A program made the position numbers and the translations under genes. Shown in pieces: positions 11,506 through 22,712 of a stretch of 64,000 nt of DNA (its first letter is position 1; the number at the start of each line of letters is the position of its first letter). The notes under the pieces were generated by a model that searched no databases, was not told where the DNA came from, and saw only the letters and a list, made by a program, of their open reading frames with translations. The stretch comes from Tenrec ecaudatus. Taxonomy: Eukaryota > Chordata > Mammalia > Afrosoricida > Tenrecidae. Where the stretch lies: positions 127,392,937 through 127,456,936 of the forward strand of contig NC_134538.1 of the NCBI RefSeq assembly GCF_050624435.1. Direction: 5' to 3'.

Positions 11506-11906
11506 TGTTCCCCCCTTTATTATTTTTGTCCTTGAAAGGTGCTCTCCTCTTACCTGACAGCAGTGCTCTTGCCTCCATTTACTGTGAGTGCTCCCTCCCA
11601 AACCTGCTCCCTTGGGCTCCCACCTAAAGTAACAACCCCCTGCCTTCCTGTGCACCTTCTACTTTATGTTCCTTCCTCTGGCGTCGTGCTTTAGGGTCTT
11701 AAAGGGTCCTCGACAGCAGGTTGCCTGCTGCGCCTCCTTCTCGCCTCTATTCCATTACAACATGGCTTCCGTCCTCATTGTTGTCTCCAGCCTTCCAACT
11801 GCCACATGGGAAGGACACTTCCGCACTGTTACGGGCCTGGATTGCTTTGTAACGTGTGCTCCAGATGGTCCTGCCTTCCGTCTTGAGACTCCTGGGCTTC
11901 CAGGAC

Positions 11907-12114
11907 ACAAAACCAAACATCACACTCACTGCCATCAAGTTGGATGCTGACTCATAGGGACTGTATAGGACAAAGAACTGCCCCTGTGAGTTTCCGAGAC
12001 TGTGACTGTCTAGATGGAAATAGAAAGCCCTTTCTCCCTTAGACGCTGGTGGTTTTGAACCACTGGCCTTGCGGATCGAAGCCCAATGTGTAAGCACTTT
12101 GCGACTAGGGCTCC
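11907..12114 (-). repeat. AfroSINE, near full length
   Basis: Starts CTCACTGCCATCAAGTTGG and ends TTTGCGACTAGGGCTCC; body includes AGAACTGCCCCTGTGAG. Confidence 0.85.
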
Positions 12115-12374
12115 CCTTCCAGAACACAATTCCCTCCAAAATGTCTTCTCAGTGGTCCTCCTCTTATCAGGAAATGTTGATGTCTCAAAGGTTCTATTTA
12201 CAGCAGATTTTTCATCTGAATGTTTTCCTCCATGCCCATGGCTCTCATCACCACCTTGGCTGTGGTGGCCCCTACACCTGTATCTGCAGTCCGTACCTGG
12301 TTCCAATTTTATAGGATTTTATGTTGAATTTCTAGCAATCTATTGAGTATCTCTTCTTGGATGACCACACCCAC

Positions 12375-12584
12375 CCCTCCCACTACCATCAAGTCAATTC
12401 TGATTCAGGGTGAGCGACCCTTTATAAGATTTCAAGACCAAAAAAAAAAAAAAGATTTCAAGACCAGATCTTTACCATAACCCACGGCCTCATTTTCATT
12501 CTCAGAGCAGCTGGTGGTTTCAAACCACGGACTGACCTTGTGGTTAGCCGCCCAATTCTTATTGCACAGCACCAGGAGGCCTCC
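12375..12584 (-). repeat. AfroSINE interrupted by A-run
   Basis: SINE ends are recognisable (CTACCATCAAGTCAATTC and CACCAGGAGGCCTCC). In the middle, GATTTCAAGACCA is repeated on both sides of a run of A, a small internal duplication. Confidence 0.7.
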
Positions 12585-12944
12585 TTTGATGACCAGTGGG
12601 CATACGCACTTCATGTGTGCATGACCGAACTCAGATTTTCAACCAGCCCTGGTACAATAAAATGTGCTCCTTTCCCCACTTCTGTTTTCAATTATTGTCA
12701 CCCTGATCCGCCCACTAGCTCAAGACGGAAACCTGGGAACAAGACCAGCTCTGTGATTTGCAGGCCTGGAGCAAAGGGGGCTCCTTGTTCAAACACAAAG
12801 AATGTCAAGATGGGGCCAGCCGAGCAGTCAACCAAGTATGGGACGTTTTCTACGTGGGGGCCTATACAATTGAGCAAGTCTCAGACCAGAAGGCTGAGCC
12901 TACCTAAAAGCCACGCCGGACACACCCCTCCCCTTTAACCCGCC

Positions 12945-13210
12945 CTGCCCTGGCCCCCCTTATAACGGACCTCCAGCCCTGCTGTTTTTACTTTTCCCGC
13001 AACTGACCAACATGGCCCCCCCACACCAACTTCACTGCCCTCCCCGTGTCTGAACTGAATATCAGCAGGATCAGAATGTCTGCTTCTCGTGCCTCCATCT
13101 GATTGGAACCCCCAGGAGGATTTTCCAGAGGCGTTACCTTGATCATTTGGCTCACGTGTTTAAAATCCTCCGGTGCCTCCCTCTTCCCCCGCACCTGAAT
13201 GAACTTCCCT
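12945..13210 (+). repeat. Probable L2 LINE fragment
   Basis: GTGTTTAAAATCCTCCGGTG followed by CCTCC resembles the well-conserved L2 ORF end. Weak, ancient match. Confidence 0.35.
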
Positions 13211-13439
13211 GTTCACAACACACTCAAGCTAAGATGGCTCTTTCTGCCCCCATCAACTCGGGGACCAGCCACGCCTCTTTGAAGACTTGGCTCCAACAAG
13301 ACTTTCTACACTGCACTCTCCTCCGGCACCATGTAAAAGCCTGTTGCGTGACATCATGCTGTAGCTATTGTTTATGCCCTTCCCTCCCTGTAGACAGGGA
13401 GACCAGACAGGATGGTGTAATATTCGTTGTTGGGGTTTT

Positions 13440-13510
13440 TTTTTTTGCATGCAAATCACCGAGCATCATGAGGTACATGGTAGGTGCTCGATAAATGTTC
13501 CACAAAAGGA
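13440..13510 (+). repeat. MIR-like fragment
   Basis: GGTACATGGTAGGTGCTCGA then TAAATGTT, the 3' part of mammalian-wide MIR. Confidence 0.45.
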
Positions 13511-14309
13511 AGTAAATAAAGTCTGGTCGGTCTGCTCTGCTCTAATCCCCCGTGCCCACGTTCTCCCTAGCATGAATTTATTTTGAGTCAAAGATAAGAA
13601 GACCTGTCACCATCTGATTTGAGTTCATTTCAGGAATAATTGCAAATTTCACGCATAATTCCTTCCTCCCTGTTGTGTGTTCCAGGCAACTTCCTGTGAT
13701 TTCTGAAGAGAGCACACATGTCGGATGAACGATCCACTCCTTTCATATCCAAGTCACTCAAGGCTTTCCTCCAGCTGATGGCCATAGCTGGACTCTGGGC
13801 CTCCCGGGTCCTCCCCTGATGTAGCTGCTTGGGGCTAAGGCAGTCCCTTCTGGAGAGCTCTGCTATCTTTTGAATGACAGATGAGATTGCATCTCATTGA
13901 CTGCTCCTCCCCCAAATGGGTGACGGTTATCTCCCCGAGGCCTTCCTTATTTTTGTTTGAAGGAAAAGAAAGAGAAATGCTTTCAAGGGCACATTAAACT
14001 TGGACACGGTCTTAGAATGCCACTTATCCACCTCATTTTAAATCCAAGATCGACAGGGAAACCACAAAGAAGTCACAAGTGAGCCTTTGATCTTTGGAAA
14101 CCTGGTTATTATTTAACATTGTGTTCGTAGGAAAAAAAATACTAGCCTTTTTTTCTTGGAACTTTTAAAAAAATTGGGTTGAAGTGGGGTTTTTTGGAGA
14201 TTCAGAATTGATCTGGGACAATGAGCTCAATGACCAGTCAATTCAGGGCAAATGCCACCCACCTGGCATTTCCCTGCATGCCCCTTTTCTAATAGCACAG
14301 CCATTGGGA

Positions 14310-14445
14310 ACTATGTGCTCCATGTCTTGGTCCTGGGAGTTCTTTGATGGCAAGGACTGTATTTCATTTGGCATTGTGATCGGAGCAGGTAGCAGATTTC
14401 CTGGCATATTGTAGGCACTCAATAGCTACTTGTTGAATGAAGAAA
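14310..14445 (+). repeat. MIR-like fragment
   Basis: GCATATTGTAGGCACTCAAT followed by AGCTACTTGTTGAATGAA, matching the MIR/MIR3 3' end. Confidence 0.5.
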
Positions 14446-14769
14446 TAAAATGGGATAATTCTGTCTTCTAGCAGTCAAGGGAGAACATAGGGGTCATTCC
14501 TGTTACCCCCTGTAACATGGAGACCATCAGGGCCTGCACTGGACCTGTAAATGGACTTCAAGCCTTAGACTGTAATCATGGTCTGCCTAACATCCAGTCT
14601 CCCTCCATCTGGTAATATCCCCTGGATTTTCCAGGCTTGAATAACTTCCTCTTCAGTTCCAGCTGACTTAATTGGGACAGGGCCAGTCTCTCCATGGGAG
14701 GCACTGGATCCCTCAGGGGCACCTGGCAGCACCGTCCTGACACTGGCCTTCAGAGGAATGACCCAGTGA

Positions 14770-14875
14770 AACTCCTATGGCGCACACACAGTTTGCTCGG
14801 ACACATGGGAGGTCTCCCTGAGTCACCATAGACTCGATGGTAACTGTGTGGGTTTGTTTGTTTGTTTGTTTTTAA
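14770..14875 (+). repeat. AfroSINE 3' fragment with (TTTG)n tail
   Basis: GAGTCACCATAGACTCGATG followed by GTAACTGTGTGGG and a TTTGTTTG tail. Confidence 0.55.
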
Positions 14876-16036
14876 AGCCCGCCATGAACTCTAGGCTACG
14901 CCGTGCATGTTCATCTCTCATAGAACTGGCTCAGGGACGGGTATTTGACTCAAATTTTTCCTGCTGAGGTTTTTGTGGGGCTCACAGGGAGGAGAAACTC
15001 TTTCCCCAACACTGGGGACTGTAAGGACATCAGCCTGGACCTGGGGGAAAAGCATCAGCCTGGACCACAGAAAAGCAGAACTGAGGTGGGTCCGGTGGCA
15101 GAACCCTAAGGACAACCTTCGAGTTTCTCGCTCCAGATCCATGTTCTTTGCCGGTGAATTTTCTCTGGACATACATCATGGGAGAGAGGGAAATGACCTT
15201 TACCTTTCGGAGCCTGAGATTTACAAAGCTTTTGTTTCTGTTATTATTTCACTTGGACACAACCTAGTTCATCCTGCTGGCGGCAGCCAGTGCTTTTAGA
15301 CACTGTCCTAACAACGGCGTTCCCCCAGAAAGCCCTGAGGACCTGCTGCTGCAAAGACTGCAGCCTAGGAAACATCGTGGAGCAAGACTACTCCGTCCTA
15401 CAGGGGGGCCCAAGAAGGCAGCAGGGGGATGCTTTAGATCCCGAGGGAGATGGGATGGCACATGAATTCTACCTGTGCCAGCCCATCCTTCCCTCTCTAC
15501 AATGCCAGCTGCGGTTAACAGGGATGCCATAGAAAGCTCTCCTGCAGACAGGGTTTCTCAGTCCAGTATCTAGCCTTTGCTCATGGATTTTGGCACCTGG
15601 TTGCTCCCTTGGCATTTTCAAACTGAGTGGGAGAGAGATTACCATCGCAGGTAGGCCTACAGAACCTTAGAATTCTTTTAAAGAAAACGCTATCAGATTT
15701 ATGCAGGATTAATTTAAATGAAGTCAATTAAACACATTTACGACTTGGTTACTACTCCTGTGGCCAGGGTTCACATTCCTGGCATAGGATATCTTCCCCT
15801 GCACGGTGGTGAGTTAAAACCGTGCTTATTGGGGAGAAAATTCTTTTTGTTCTCCTTGTGAACTCTACTTCACGTGTAAAAGCATATTTTTTACTTAATA
15901 ATATTGCACCGTGTGTAAAGTGACAGTTCCTGGCTTCCAAGGAGGTTTAACTCAGTGCACACTAATGACAGGGGACCTGATGAGCCGTGGGGTGATCTCA
16001 AGACCATCTACATGAAGAAAGCAAAAAAGCAATCGA

Positions 16037-16165
16037 GTGCAAAGAAAGAAAAGTTCAGAGTGGATGTCAGAAGAGACTCTGGAACTTGCTCTTGAATATA
16101 GAGTAGCGAAAGCAAAGGGAAGAAATGATGAAGTCAAAGAAATGAACAGAAAGTTCAAAGGGCAC
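16037..16165 (+). repeat. RTE/BovB LINE internal fragment
   Basis: Encodes SSEWMSEETLELALEYRVAK, then AKGRNDEVKEMNRKFKG, which resembles the RTE segment with K-W-L-S-E-E-x-L and E-F-Q-R upstream of the reverse transcriptase domain. It is followed directly by an L1-like tail (next entry). Confidence 0.55.
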
Positions 16166-16204
16166 CTGGAGAGGATAAAAAGCACCTACGGACCAATCAC
16201 GGAG

Positions 16205-16400
16205 AGCAGCGATGGTGTAAACTATGAAAATATAAATAATTTATAAATTGTCAAAAGTTCACAAAGATGGGAGGGGGAAAACAGAGTAGCTGATACCAAG
16301 GGCTCAAGTAACAAAAATGTTTTCGAAATGATGGCAACACATGTACAAATGTCCTTGATACAGTTGATGCATGGATTGTTGTTAGAGCGCCAATAAAATG
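16205..16400 (+). repeat. Afrotherian L1-type 3' tail
   Basis: Shares GATGGCAACACATGTACAAAT, then AGAGCGCCAATAAAATGATT with many other copies in the window (35.7, 36.1, 41.2, 45.1 kb). Ends in the polyadenylation signal AATAAA. Confidence 0.65.
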
Positions 16401-16424
16401 ATTTATTAAGAATAAGAACGTGAC

Positions 16425-16615
16425 GTATGAAATCCAGGATATAGAAACAGCAACTGGATTGGAGTGAGTGTGGCAGGGGATGGTGCGAGGAAACGTGGAG
16501 TTAATGACCAGTACAAGACCGAAGAACGTGTTCTTCTAAAACTGATTGTGGGGATAAGTGTACAACTCTTCTTGATGTCCTTGAACTACCGAACTACATG
16601 TGACTATATGCCAGT
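16425..16615 (+). repeat. L1 3' UTR fragment
   Basis: GAAATCCAGGATATAGAAAC through TTCTAAAACTGATTGTGGG; the same block occurs at 39.83 kb and resembles the mammalian L1M 3' UTR. Confidence 0.55.
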
Positions 16616-16854
16616 ATAACAGTTGGAAAAAAAGTATTATAAGGAAATGTGCAAAGATGTAGAGTTAAAAAAACCAAAAAGGAAGAACACGCTAAGCATA
16701 TCTCAAGGTGAAAGAACTGAGGGAAGGAAAGCAAGTCTCCACCAACCAGTCAGTGATACTGGCTACATTTTCACACTGTGCCTCATTCTCGGTTTTGACC
16801 TTCTGCTGGCACCATTCCAGGTACTCGAGTGGGCCTGCTTGCAGCCCTGCCCGT

Positions 16855-16972
16855 CCACTAGGAGCAAAGTCACAGTGCACGAGAAAGGTGATGCCTTCTG
16901 CTCAGGGAGAGATTGACAGCCATGGGAACCCAAGGTCGCTGAGTCAGCATTGACTCAATGGCAGTGGTGGCT
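16855..16972 (+). repeat. AfroSINE 3' half
   Basis: GAGTCAGCATTGACTCAATG then GCAGTGGTGG marks the SINE 3' end. Confidence 0.6.
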
Positions 16973-17304
16973 TACCTCCTCGCCTTTGCTTCAGAGTAAT
17001 CTTGGACCGGTTGGTGTCTGGTAGAAGATTTTTAAAAGGAAGTCATCACTCAGAGGTGGCACTGTGTATTTTATGAGCCAATCTGTTAGTTAAAAGCTGG
17101 CCTCAAGGGATCATTTCTGTTTGAGGCTTAATGTGTATCCCAGGCAATCGATTGTCTCTCGGAGTCCCCTTGTCTCCATCAGACCAGGCCGTCTAGACAT
17201 TTTCCATATAGTTCTTCCATCTGTAAGGATCCGTCCTTTGTGACCCTGATCATTTAGAGTTCCTTGTAGGCGCCTACTCAATTTGATGCTGGTGATTTTC
17301 ATTA

Positions 17305-17425
17305 AGGACTTCCAATGTATCTGTGAACCAAAAGTTTGGAGGTTCAAGTCTACCTTGAAGCACCTCAGAAGAAAGGCCTGCAAGTCTACTTTCCAAAAAT
17401 CAGCCACTGAAAACCCCAGGATGCC
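17305..17425 (+). repeat. AfroSINE (second type) 5' part
   Basis: GAACCAAAAGTTTGGAGGTT then CAAGTCTACC, GAAAGGCCTG and CAGCCACTGAAAACCC follow the order of the second AfroSINE type. Confidence 0.6.
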
Positions 17426-17640
17426 TGGTTGCCACTACTGACCATTTGATACTTACCTTTAGAAACACATCGTCATGAAACTCAGTTTCTCTCCTGAGGC
17501 CCATGCCACACCTTCTGAGGAGTCCCCAGCCTCCTATCGGGTACATAGTAGGGACCAGGAAATGTTTACTAGCTGAAATTTAAAAAACCAAACAAACCTC
17601 TTATTCAACCTGTATTTTGAACCTGCTAAGGTTCAGGCAG

Positions 17641-17822
17641 AAGAGTCCTGGTGGTGTCGTGAATTACATGTTGGGTTCAAAAGCACCAGCTGTTCTGTGG
17701 GAGAAAGATGAGGCTTTCTACTCCGGGAGAGAGTTACAGTCTCAAAAACTCACAGGGGCAGGTCTACCCTGTTCTACAGGGTTGCTGCGAATCAACTGGG
17801 TTCAGGAGCAAGTGATGGGTTT
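17641..17822 (+). repeat. AfroSINE, near full length
   Basis: AAGAGTCCTGGTGGTGTCGT to GATGGGTTT, with ATGAGGCTTTCTACTCC and CAGGGGCAGGTCTACCCTG in the body. Confidence 0.85.
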
Positions 17823-18591
17823 GTAGGGAGAGGTGAGATTAGACTGGATTGTTAATGATTGCCTGGAGGGGCCCAGGACGCAGGCTTTAATTAGCTAGCT
17901 CAATGCACTGCTGCTTCTCATGATTTACACTGGGAGCGGATCCTAATTTCCAACCCCCTATTTTACCCCTGGTCTGAGCACCTTGCAGAAAAGATGCAAG
18001 TGCTATTAAAATCTGTCTCTTCTCTCCCAGAGCAGCAATCTTGCCTCATCTCTCCCAAACAGAAAGCCCTCCGCCTTCTAGATGAATTAACTCTGTGACC
18101 GCAGACCCGCTCAAAGAGAACATGCCGGCTCATCTGGAAGGAGAGCATTTACTTCATCACGCGGCTGGCTTTCAGTTGCCAAGGCTGCTAATCAGATTTA
18201 TGAAGGCCAGCCCACCCAGAGCCGCGCGGCTGCGTCTTAGCGCATCGGAAACAAGTCAGCACGAGGTCTCACCCCAGGATGAGGCGCTGGTGCAGACCCT
18301 GGGCCATTTGCCAGACCAAGGTGTTGGGGGGTGCGTCCGTGCCATTCCTGATGAAATGCCATTATTAATCTCCATTCTAGTACGGATCTCTAGGCCAAAT
18401 GATGTCTCCGTGGGCCTAGAACTAGGGAGCTGACAACCCAGCTACTGACCAGGATTTTTTCATCCAGGTGGCTGACCTTTGACTTGGCCGAGTCCACCTA
18501 CCTAATCAGTGCCTTCCAAACCAAGCCAAACTCACTGCCGTCCAGTCGACGCCGACGGACAGTGTGAGAATTAGTAGGTGCTTTAACGGCA

Positions 18592-18660
18592 ATCTTTCAC
18601 TCTTCAGTAAACATTTCTTGAGCACCTACTATGTGCGAGGCATTATGCGAATTCTTATGA
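18592..18660 (-). repeat. MIR-like fragment
   Basis: AAACATTTCTTGAGCACCTA then CTATGTGCGAGGCA is the reverse of the MIR 3' part. Confidence 0.5.
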
Positions 18661-19189
18661 TATCTATGATATGTAGGGAAGGCAAGGGTTAGCTGACCTG
18701 TACACTGTCGGGAAGAATCAATAAGGGTGACACTCTAAGATGAGGGAAGAATGGGGCAGTTTTCTATTTTCAGTCAACACACACATAAATGACAACAACC
18801 ACGATCCAAAAGGAGATATAGCCAATAGGTAACAACAAACGGAGTTACTTTGGGGGGAGGAATAGAATTGAGGTTGGCATAAAGGCTAGAAAGGGACTTC
18901 TGGCTTATCCGCAATGTTTTAACTTTTCTTTCTTTTTCAAGCAAGGCTTGTGTGGTTGTTTCTAAATGGTGTGAAAACAAAAACAAAAATTCCTGTGAGT
19001 CAGTTTAGAAGTCGGATGATTTATTTTACTTTGAACAAAGTAAATATTATATGTAAATGTCAGCTAAGGCTGGGTCTTTGCTTTGAAACAAATACAAACT
19101 CAGAGGCCTGGGAAATTATAAGGCATTATTATTCATAGTGAGGAATGAATTTACTGAAACACGCGATGAGGCTCTTCAATAATGTACTG

Positions 19190-19275
19190 AGTCCCTGGCA
19201 AGTCACATCACCTTTTTGCACCTCAGTTTCCATCTCTGTGAAACCAGTACAAAGTGCAGGCACCTTAACACACAG
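19190..19275 (+). repeat. MIR-like fragment
   Basis: GGCAAGTCACATCACC followed by GCACCTCAGTTTCCATCTCT, the MIR core. Confidence 0.5.
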
Positions 19276-19282
19276 CACACAA

Positions 19283-19455
19283 GGCTCCTTGAGATCTGGC
19301 CCGACCCCTGCCATACTGTAGCTTTGGTGCACCCACATCCTCCAAACCTGAACCCTGTCTTTCACCCAGGCCTTTCCTTCTGCCTGGAATGCCACTTCTT
19401 GATCAGAGAGAGCTCTTCCTTCCCTGCCAAACCCAGCTCCCATGGCACGTTTACT
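19283..19455 (+). repeat. L2 LINE 3' fragment
   Basis: GAGATCTGGCCCGACCCCTG, then CCTTTCCTTCTGCCTGGAAT, typical of L2 3' sequence. Confidence 0.5.
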
Positions 19456-19932
19456 TAGGCAAACCTCTCAGCGCCCCCTGCCCAGCACAATACTCAGAGG
19501 TGGTCCACACTAGCCTCGTGCTGGCAGGAGGTCCGGCCCGCCTTTTCTAGAAGGGACAATCACCGCAGGCCAGGTACCCCGCATTTGGTACTCACTGCTG
19601 GGTCTCAGCACCGGCGCAGCGCAGAGCCGGCAGCCATCAAGTGCACGGTCGGCGCAGGACTGTAAGTGTCCGTAAGTGCGGCACGCCAAGTGCCTCGAGG
19701 GCAGCATGGTTGCTCAGCACGGAGCACGGCGGGCGTCTGAAGGTGAGACAGCCTGCCCTGAGCTGTGCCTGTTCTCTGGAGGAGAGAGAGCATTCACAGC
19801 GCATTCTCTAGCTAGAATGCATATACCTAGTACACCCTAGTGCTTTAAAGAGTACACCGCACACTCAGTGGGAAATATGAAAAAGTGAAGTTTGCTGTGA
19901 TATTTTAGATACATACAACTATAGGTCTAACC

Positions 19933-20122
19933 CAGCGGTTCTCAACCTTCTAAGGCCACGACCCTTTAATACAGTTCATGTGGTGACCACCCCCTCACCA
20001 TAAAATTATTTTCATTGCTACTTCATAACTGTAATTGTGCTACTGTGATGAATCAGGCAACCCCTGTGAAAAGGTTGTTTGACCCCTATAAGGGGTCACG
20101 ACCCACAGGTTGAGAACCACTA
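19933..20122. mobile_element. SPIN-type hAT MITE, copy 1
   Basis: A 190-base element with inverted ends CAGCGGTTCTCAACC and GGTTGAGAACCACTA. Inside, ACGACCCTTTAATACAGTTC and GGGGTCACGACCCACAG match the non-autonomous SPIN family. No coding capacity. I could not see a perfect 8-base target duplication at its borders. Confidence 0.8.
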
Positions 20123-20544
20123 GTAATCTCACTTAGTTCCATGGCTGCTCTGTACGGAAGCAGCATCATGTAACTGGCAAGCCGCTCACCCAAATGTGAG
20201 CCCATGTCCGCAATCATGTTCAGAGCTGCAAGTTGGTGGCATAGACGGCAAGTCAATGGCCTCAATCCTTAATCACTTAAGAATGTTCTCGAAGACACTA
20301 GCATAACTGCTTACTGGGAAGGTGAAACGGCACCTTTCTTGGAAGGCAGTATGAATTATGTATTAAAATTAAAATTTACAACATGCATTACTTGGAGCCT
20401 GATTCTACACAAAGGAAACCTAAGGCAGTGACAAGGAAAATGTGGGAAATTGTGCATATGAATATGTTTGCAATATTGTTCATGGGAAGAGAAGTTAAAT
20501 GACCACCAATAGATTTGTTAAATGAATTATGCTACATCCATGTC

Positions 20545-20632
20545 TTTCTCCCAAGGAGCAGCTGGTGGTTTCAAACTGCTGCCCTGGAGGCTGACAGCCC
20601 AAAGCACCATCGCTGCACCACCAGGGCTTCCC
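20545..20632 (-). repeat. AfroSINE head fragment
   Basis: GAGCAGCTGGTGGTTTCAAA to GCTGCACCACCAGGGCTTCC, minus strand. Confidence 0.65.
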
Positions 20633-20814
20633 TGCAGACAGTTCTTAGGATGTTGAAATCGCTGCACCGGTTGACCAGTTGCTCCTGCCTTGAGTTCCTG
20701 TTGAGTGTCCACCTGCAGTCACCCGGCCATTTCCAGACTCTCCGTCCCCATGGACTTCCTGGTGTTGGCTTCCAAGACCCTGTGACAGCTCTGCCATCAG
20801 CTGTGGAACACATC

Positions 20815-20945
20815 CAAGACTTGGGAGAAAGACCAGGCTTTCTACTCCGGAGAGTTCTAGTCTTGGAAAGCCCCAGAGACAGTTCTACCTTGTCCTGTAG
20901 GGTTGCTGTGAGTGGACATGGACTCCATGACAGCGAGAAGGAGTC
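20815..20945 (+). repeat. AfroSINE 3' part
   Basis: CCAGGCTTTCTACTCCGGAG, CAGTTCTACCTTGTCCTG and TAGGGTTGCTGTGAG in order. Confidence 0.65.
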
Positions 20946-21334
20946 AGATAATGAAATGCTGGGCCGTTGCATATAAGGATGGTCACCGCAAATGGGTTAC
21001 TTCTTGTCCTAGTTCCATAGGAGATGGAGGAAAAGTAGGTTTCCTTTATTAGACTCTAGAATCTACCTGGAGATAGCGGATGATGTGCACATCCCAGAGA
21101 AGAATCTGTGTCTCTGGCAACTATATTGAGGGTGGGGGATGGAGTGTGTATATGTGTTTGAGTGAGCTCCCTGCTTTTCCCTGAAGGATACGGGTACTTT
21201 ATAGAGACTTTAGTTTATTGGAGTTGGGTAGGATATCTTACAAGCTGCTTGGGTTTGGATGTAATCAGTATTATAGGAAGGGACTTAGAAAAATTTATGG
21301 AAAAATTGAATGAAAAGAGAATGGAATTTCCCAT

Positions 21335-21445
21335 GGCCCCTCCTAGTTGCCCATTGCCAGGAAGTCGATTCTGACCCACAGCACCCCTATGGGCTAGAAG
21401 TGCCCCATGGGCTTGCAAGGCTGCAATGTTTACAGAAACACACGC
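21335..21445 (-). repeat. AfroSINE 3' fragment
   Basis: TTGCCAGGAAGTCGATTCTG then ACCCACAGCACCCCTATGGG matches the SINE 3' region reversed. Confidence 0.55.
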
Positions 21446-21780
21446 CACACCTTTCTCTCAGGGAGGGGCTGGGGTGTTGGTGCTGCCATGCATTCTGTTC
21501 ACAGCAGATTGCTTTAGTCACCCCTCCACCCCAAGGCTTCGTTAAAGCTTGTCAACCACTTCCTTTGGCACAATGTTCCCAAGGACACACAGGACATTGT
21601 GTTCGGTGCTGACAGAAAGCGTTTTTTGTTTTTTCTTAAAGAGAAATTGGTTCATATATAAGCATTTAGATTTTTGAAAATGTATCAGCATTGTTTCCCG
21701 AAGTCAGCTGAAAGAAAATTGAGTGTGTTAAGGAGGAACTGTAGAATATGTATTTCTATTTCTCTGCTATATAGCATGTG

Positions 21781-22307
21781 TGATGATGGTCTGGTATTTG
21801 TGGAAGTTGCATAATCTGGTATCAACGTGAGACTATTAAGAGTGAAGGGGTGGGGTCTAGCCTGTCAATCAGGTCGCAGCGTGATGGCCTCATTTGGAGG
21901 CACTACAGAGATGAATAGCTCACGGGAGGCCAGACCCACACTCTCTGCTTCACCTTCCTGTTGACAAGCCACATGGAGCTAAGCCGATGGAGCCAGAGCC
22001 CTGGAGCTGGAGGAGCCACGTGGAGACCCATGCCAGCACTGAGATGCTTCCACCGCCACTGGATCCACAAGGTTCTCCACCCACTGGCCTCTGATCTTCC
22101 TGCATTCAGCATCGTTGCATGTGTTGTGTGAGTCTGAAGAGGATTTACAGAGTGGTATGGGACATATAAGCTAATATAGGACTTATGGACTTGATCTGGA
22201 CTGGGCTGGGATGTTTTGTTAATATACAATTACTCTTTATATAAAGCTCCTTCTTATACAACTATGAGTGTTTAGAAATTTGTTTCTCTAGTCAACCCAG
22301 ACTATCA
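21781..22307 (+). mobile_element. Putative solo LTR of an endogenous retrovirus
   Basis: A 527-base block bounded by TGATGATGGTCTGG and CCAGACTATCA, which are imperfect inverted repeats with TG/CA ends as in retroviral LTRs. The 3' part carries TATATAAAGCTCCTTCTTAT and GTTTCTCTAGTCAACCCAG, resembling LTR sequence I associate with afrotherian ERVs. No gag, pol or env sequence adjoins. Flanking duplication not seen. Confidence 0.5.
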
Positions 22308-22712
22308 CCGTATTTTTAAAAGGAAACAATGAAATAATTCTATTAGTCATTTAAGTAAATAGGCTTTTTACACTTATTTCTAAGCTATTCTAGACTCCAT
22401 CTTTCCAAATGAAAGTCATTGTTCTCTTAAACCTAAATATTTGGTCTTTTCCATTCATATTTTGCCTTTCCTAGCTGAGTCATAAGGCAGTATGGCCAAC
22501 ACAAACTTAAACCTGAATATCATAAAGATCCCAAGTGTTTATCTTCAGATATGGAATGTTTATTCTGCTTTCCCAGGCTTTGAGCTTCTTCCCCTGATAC
22601 CCACCTCAGGAATTAAATTCCTAATCATTTCTGAAAAGTTCACCGTGAGGTGACCCCTCTAACTGGCCCAGTCAAGTGAGAATCCAGGGAGAGATTGGAG
22701 TTAAAGTTCATA

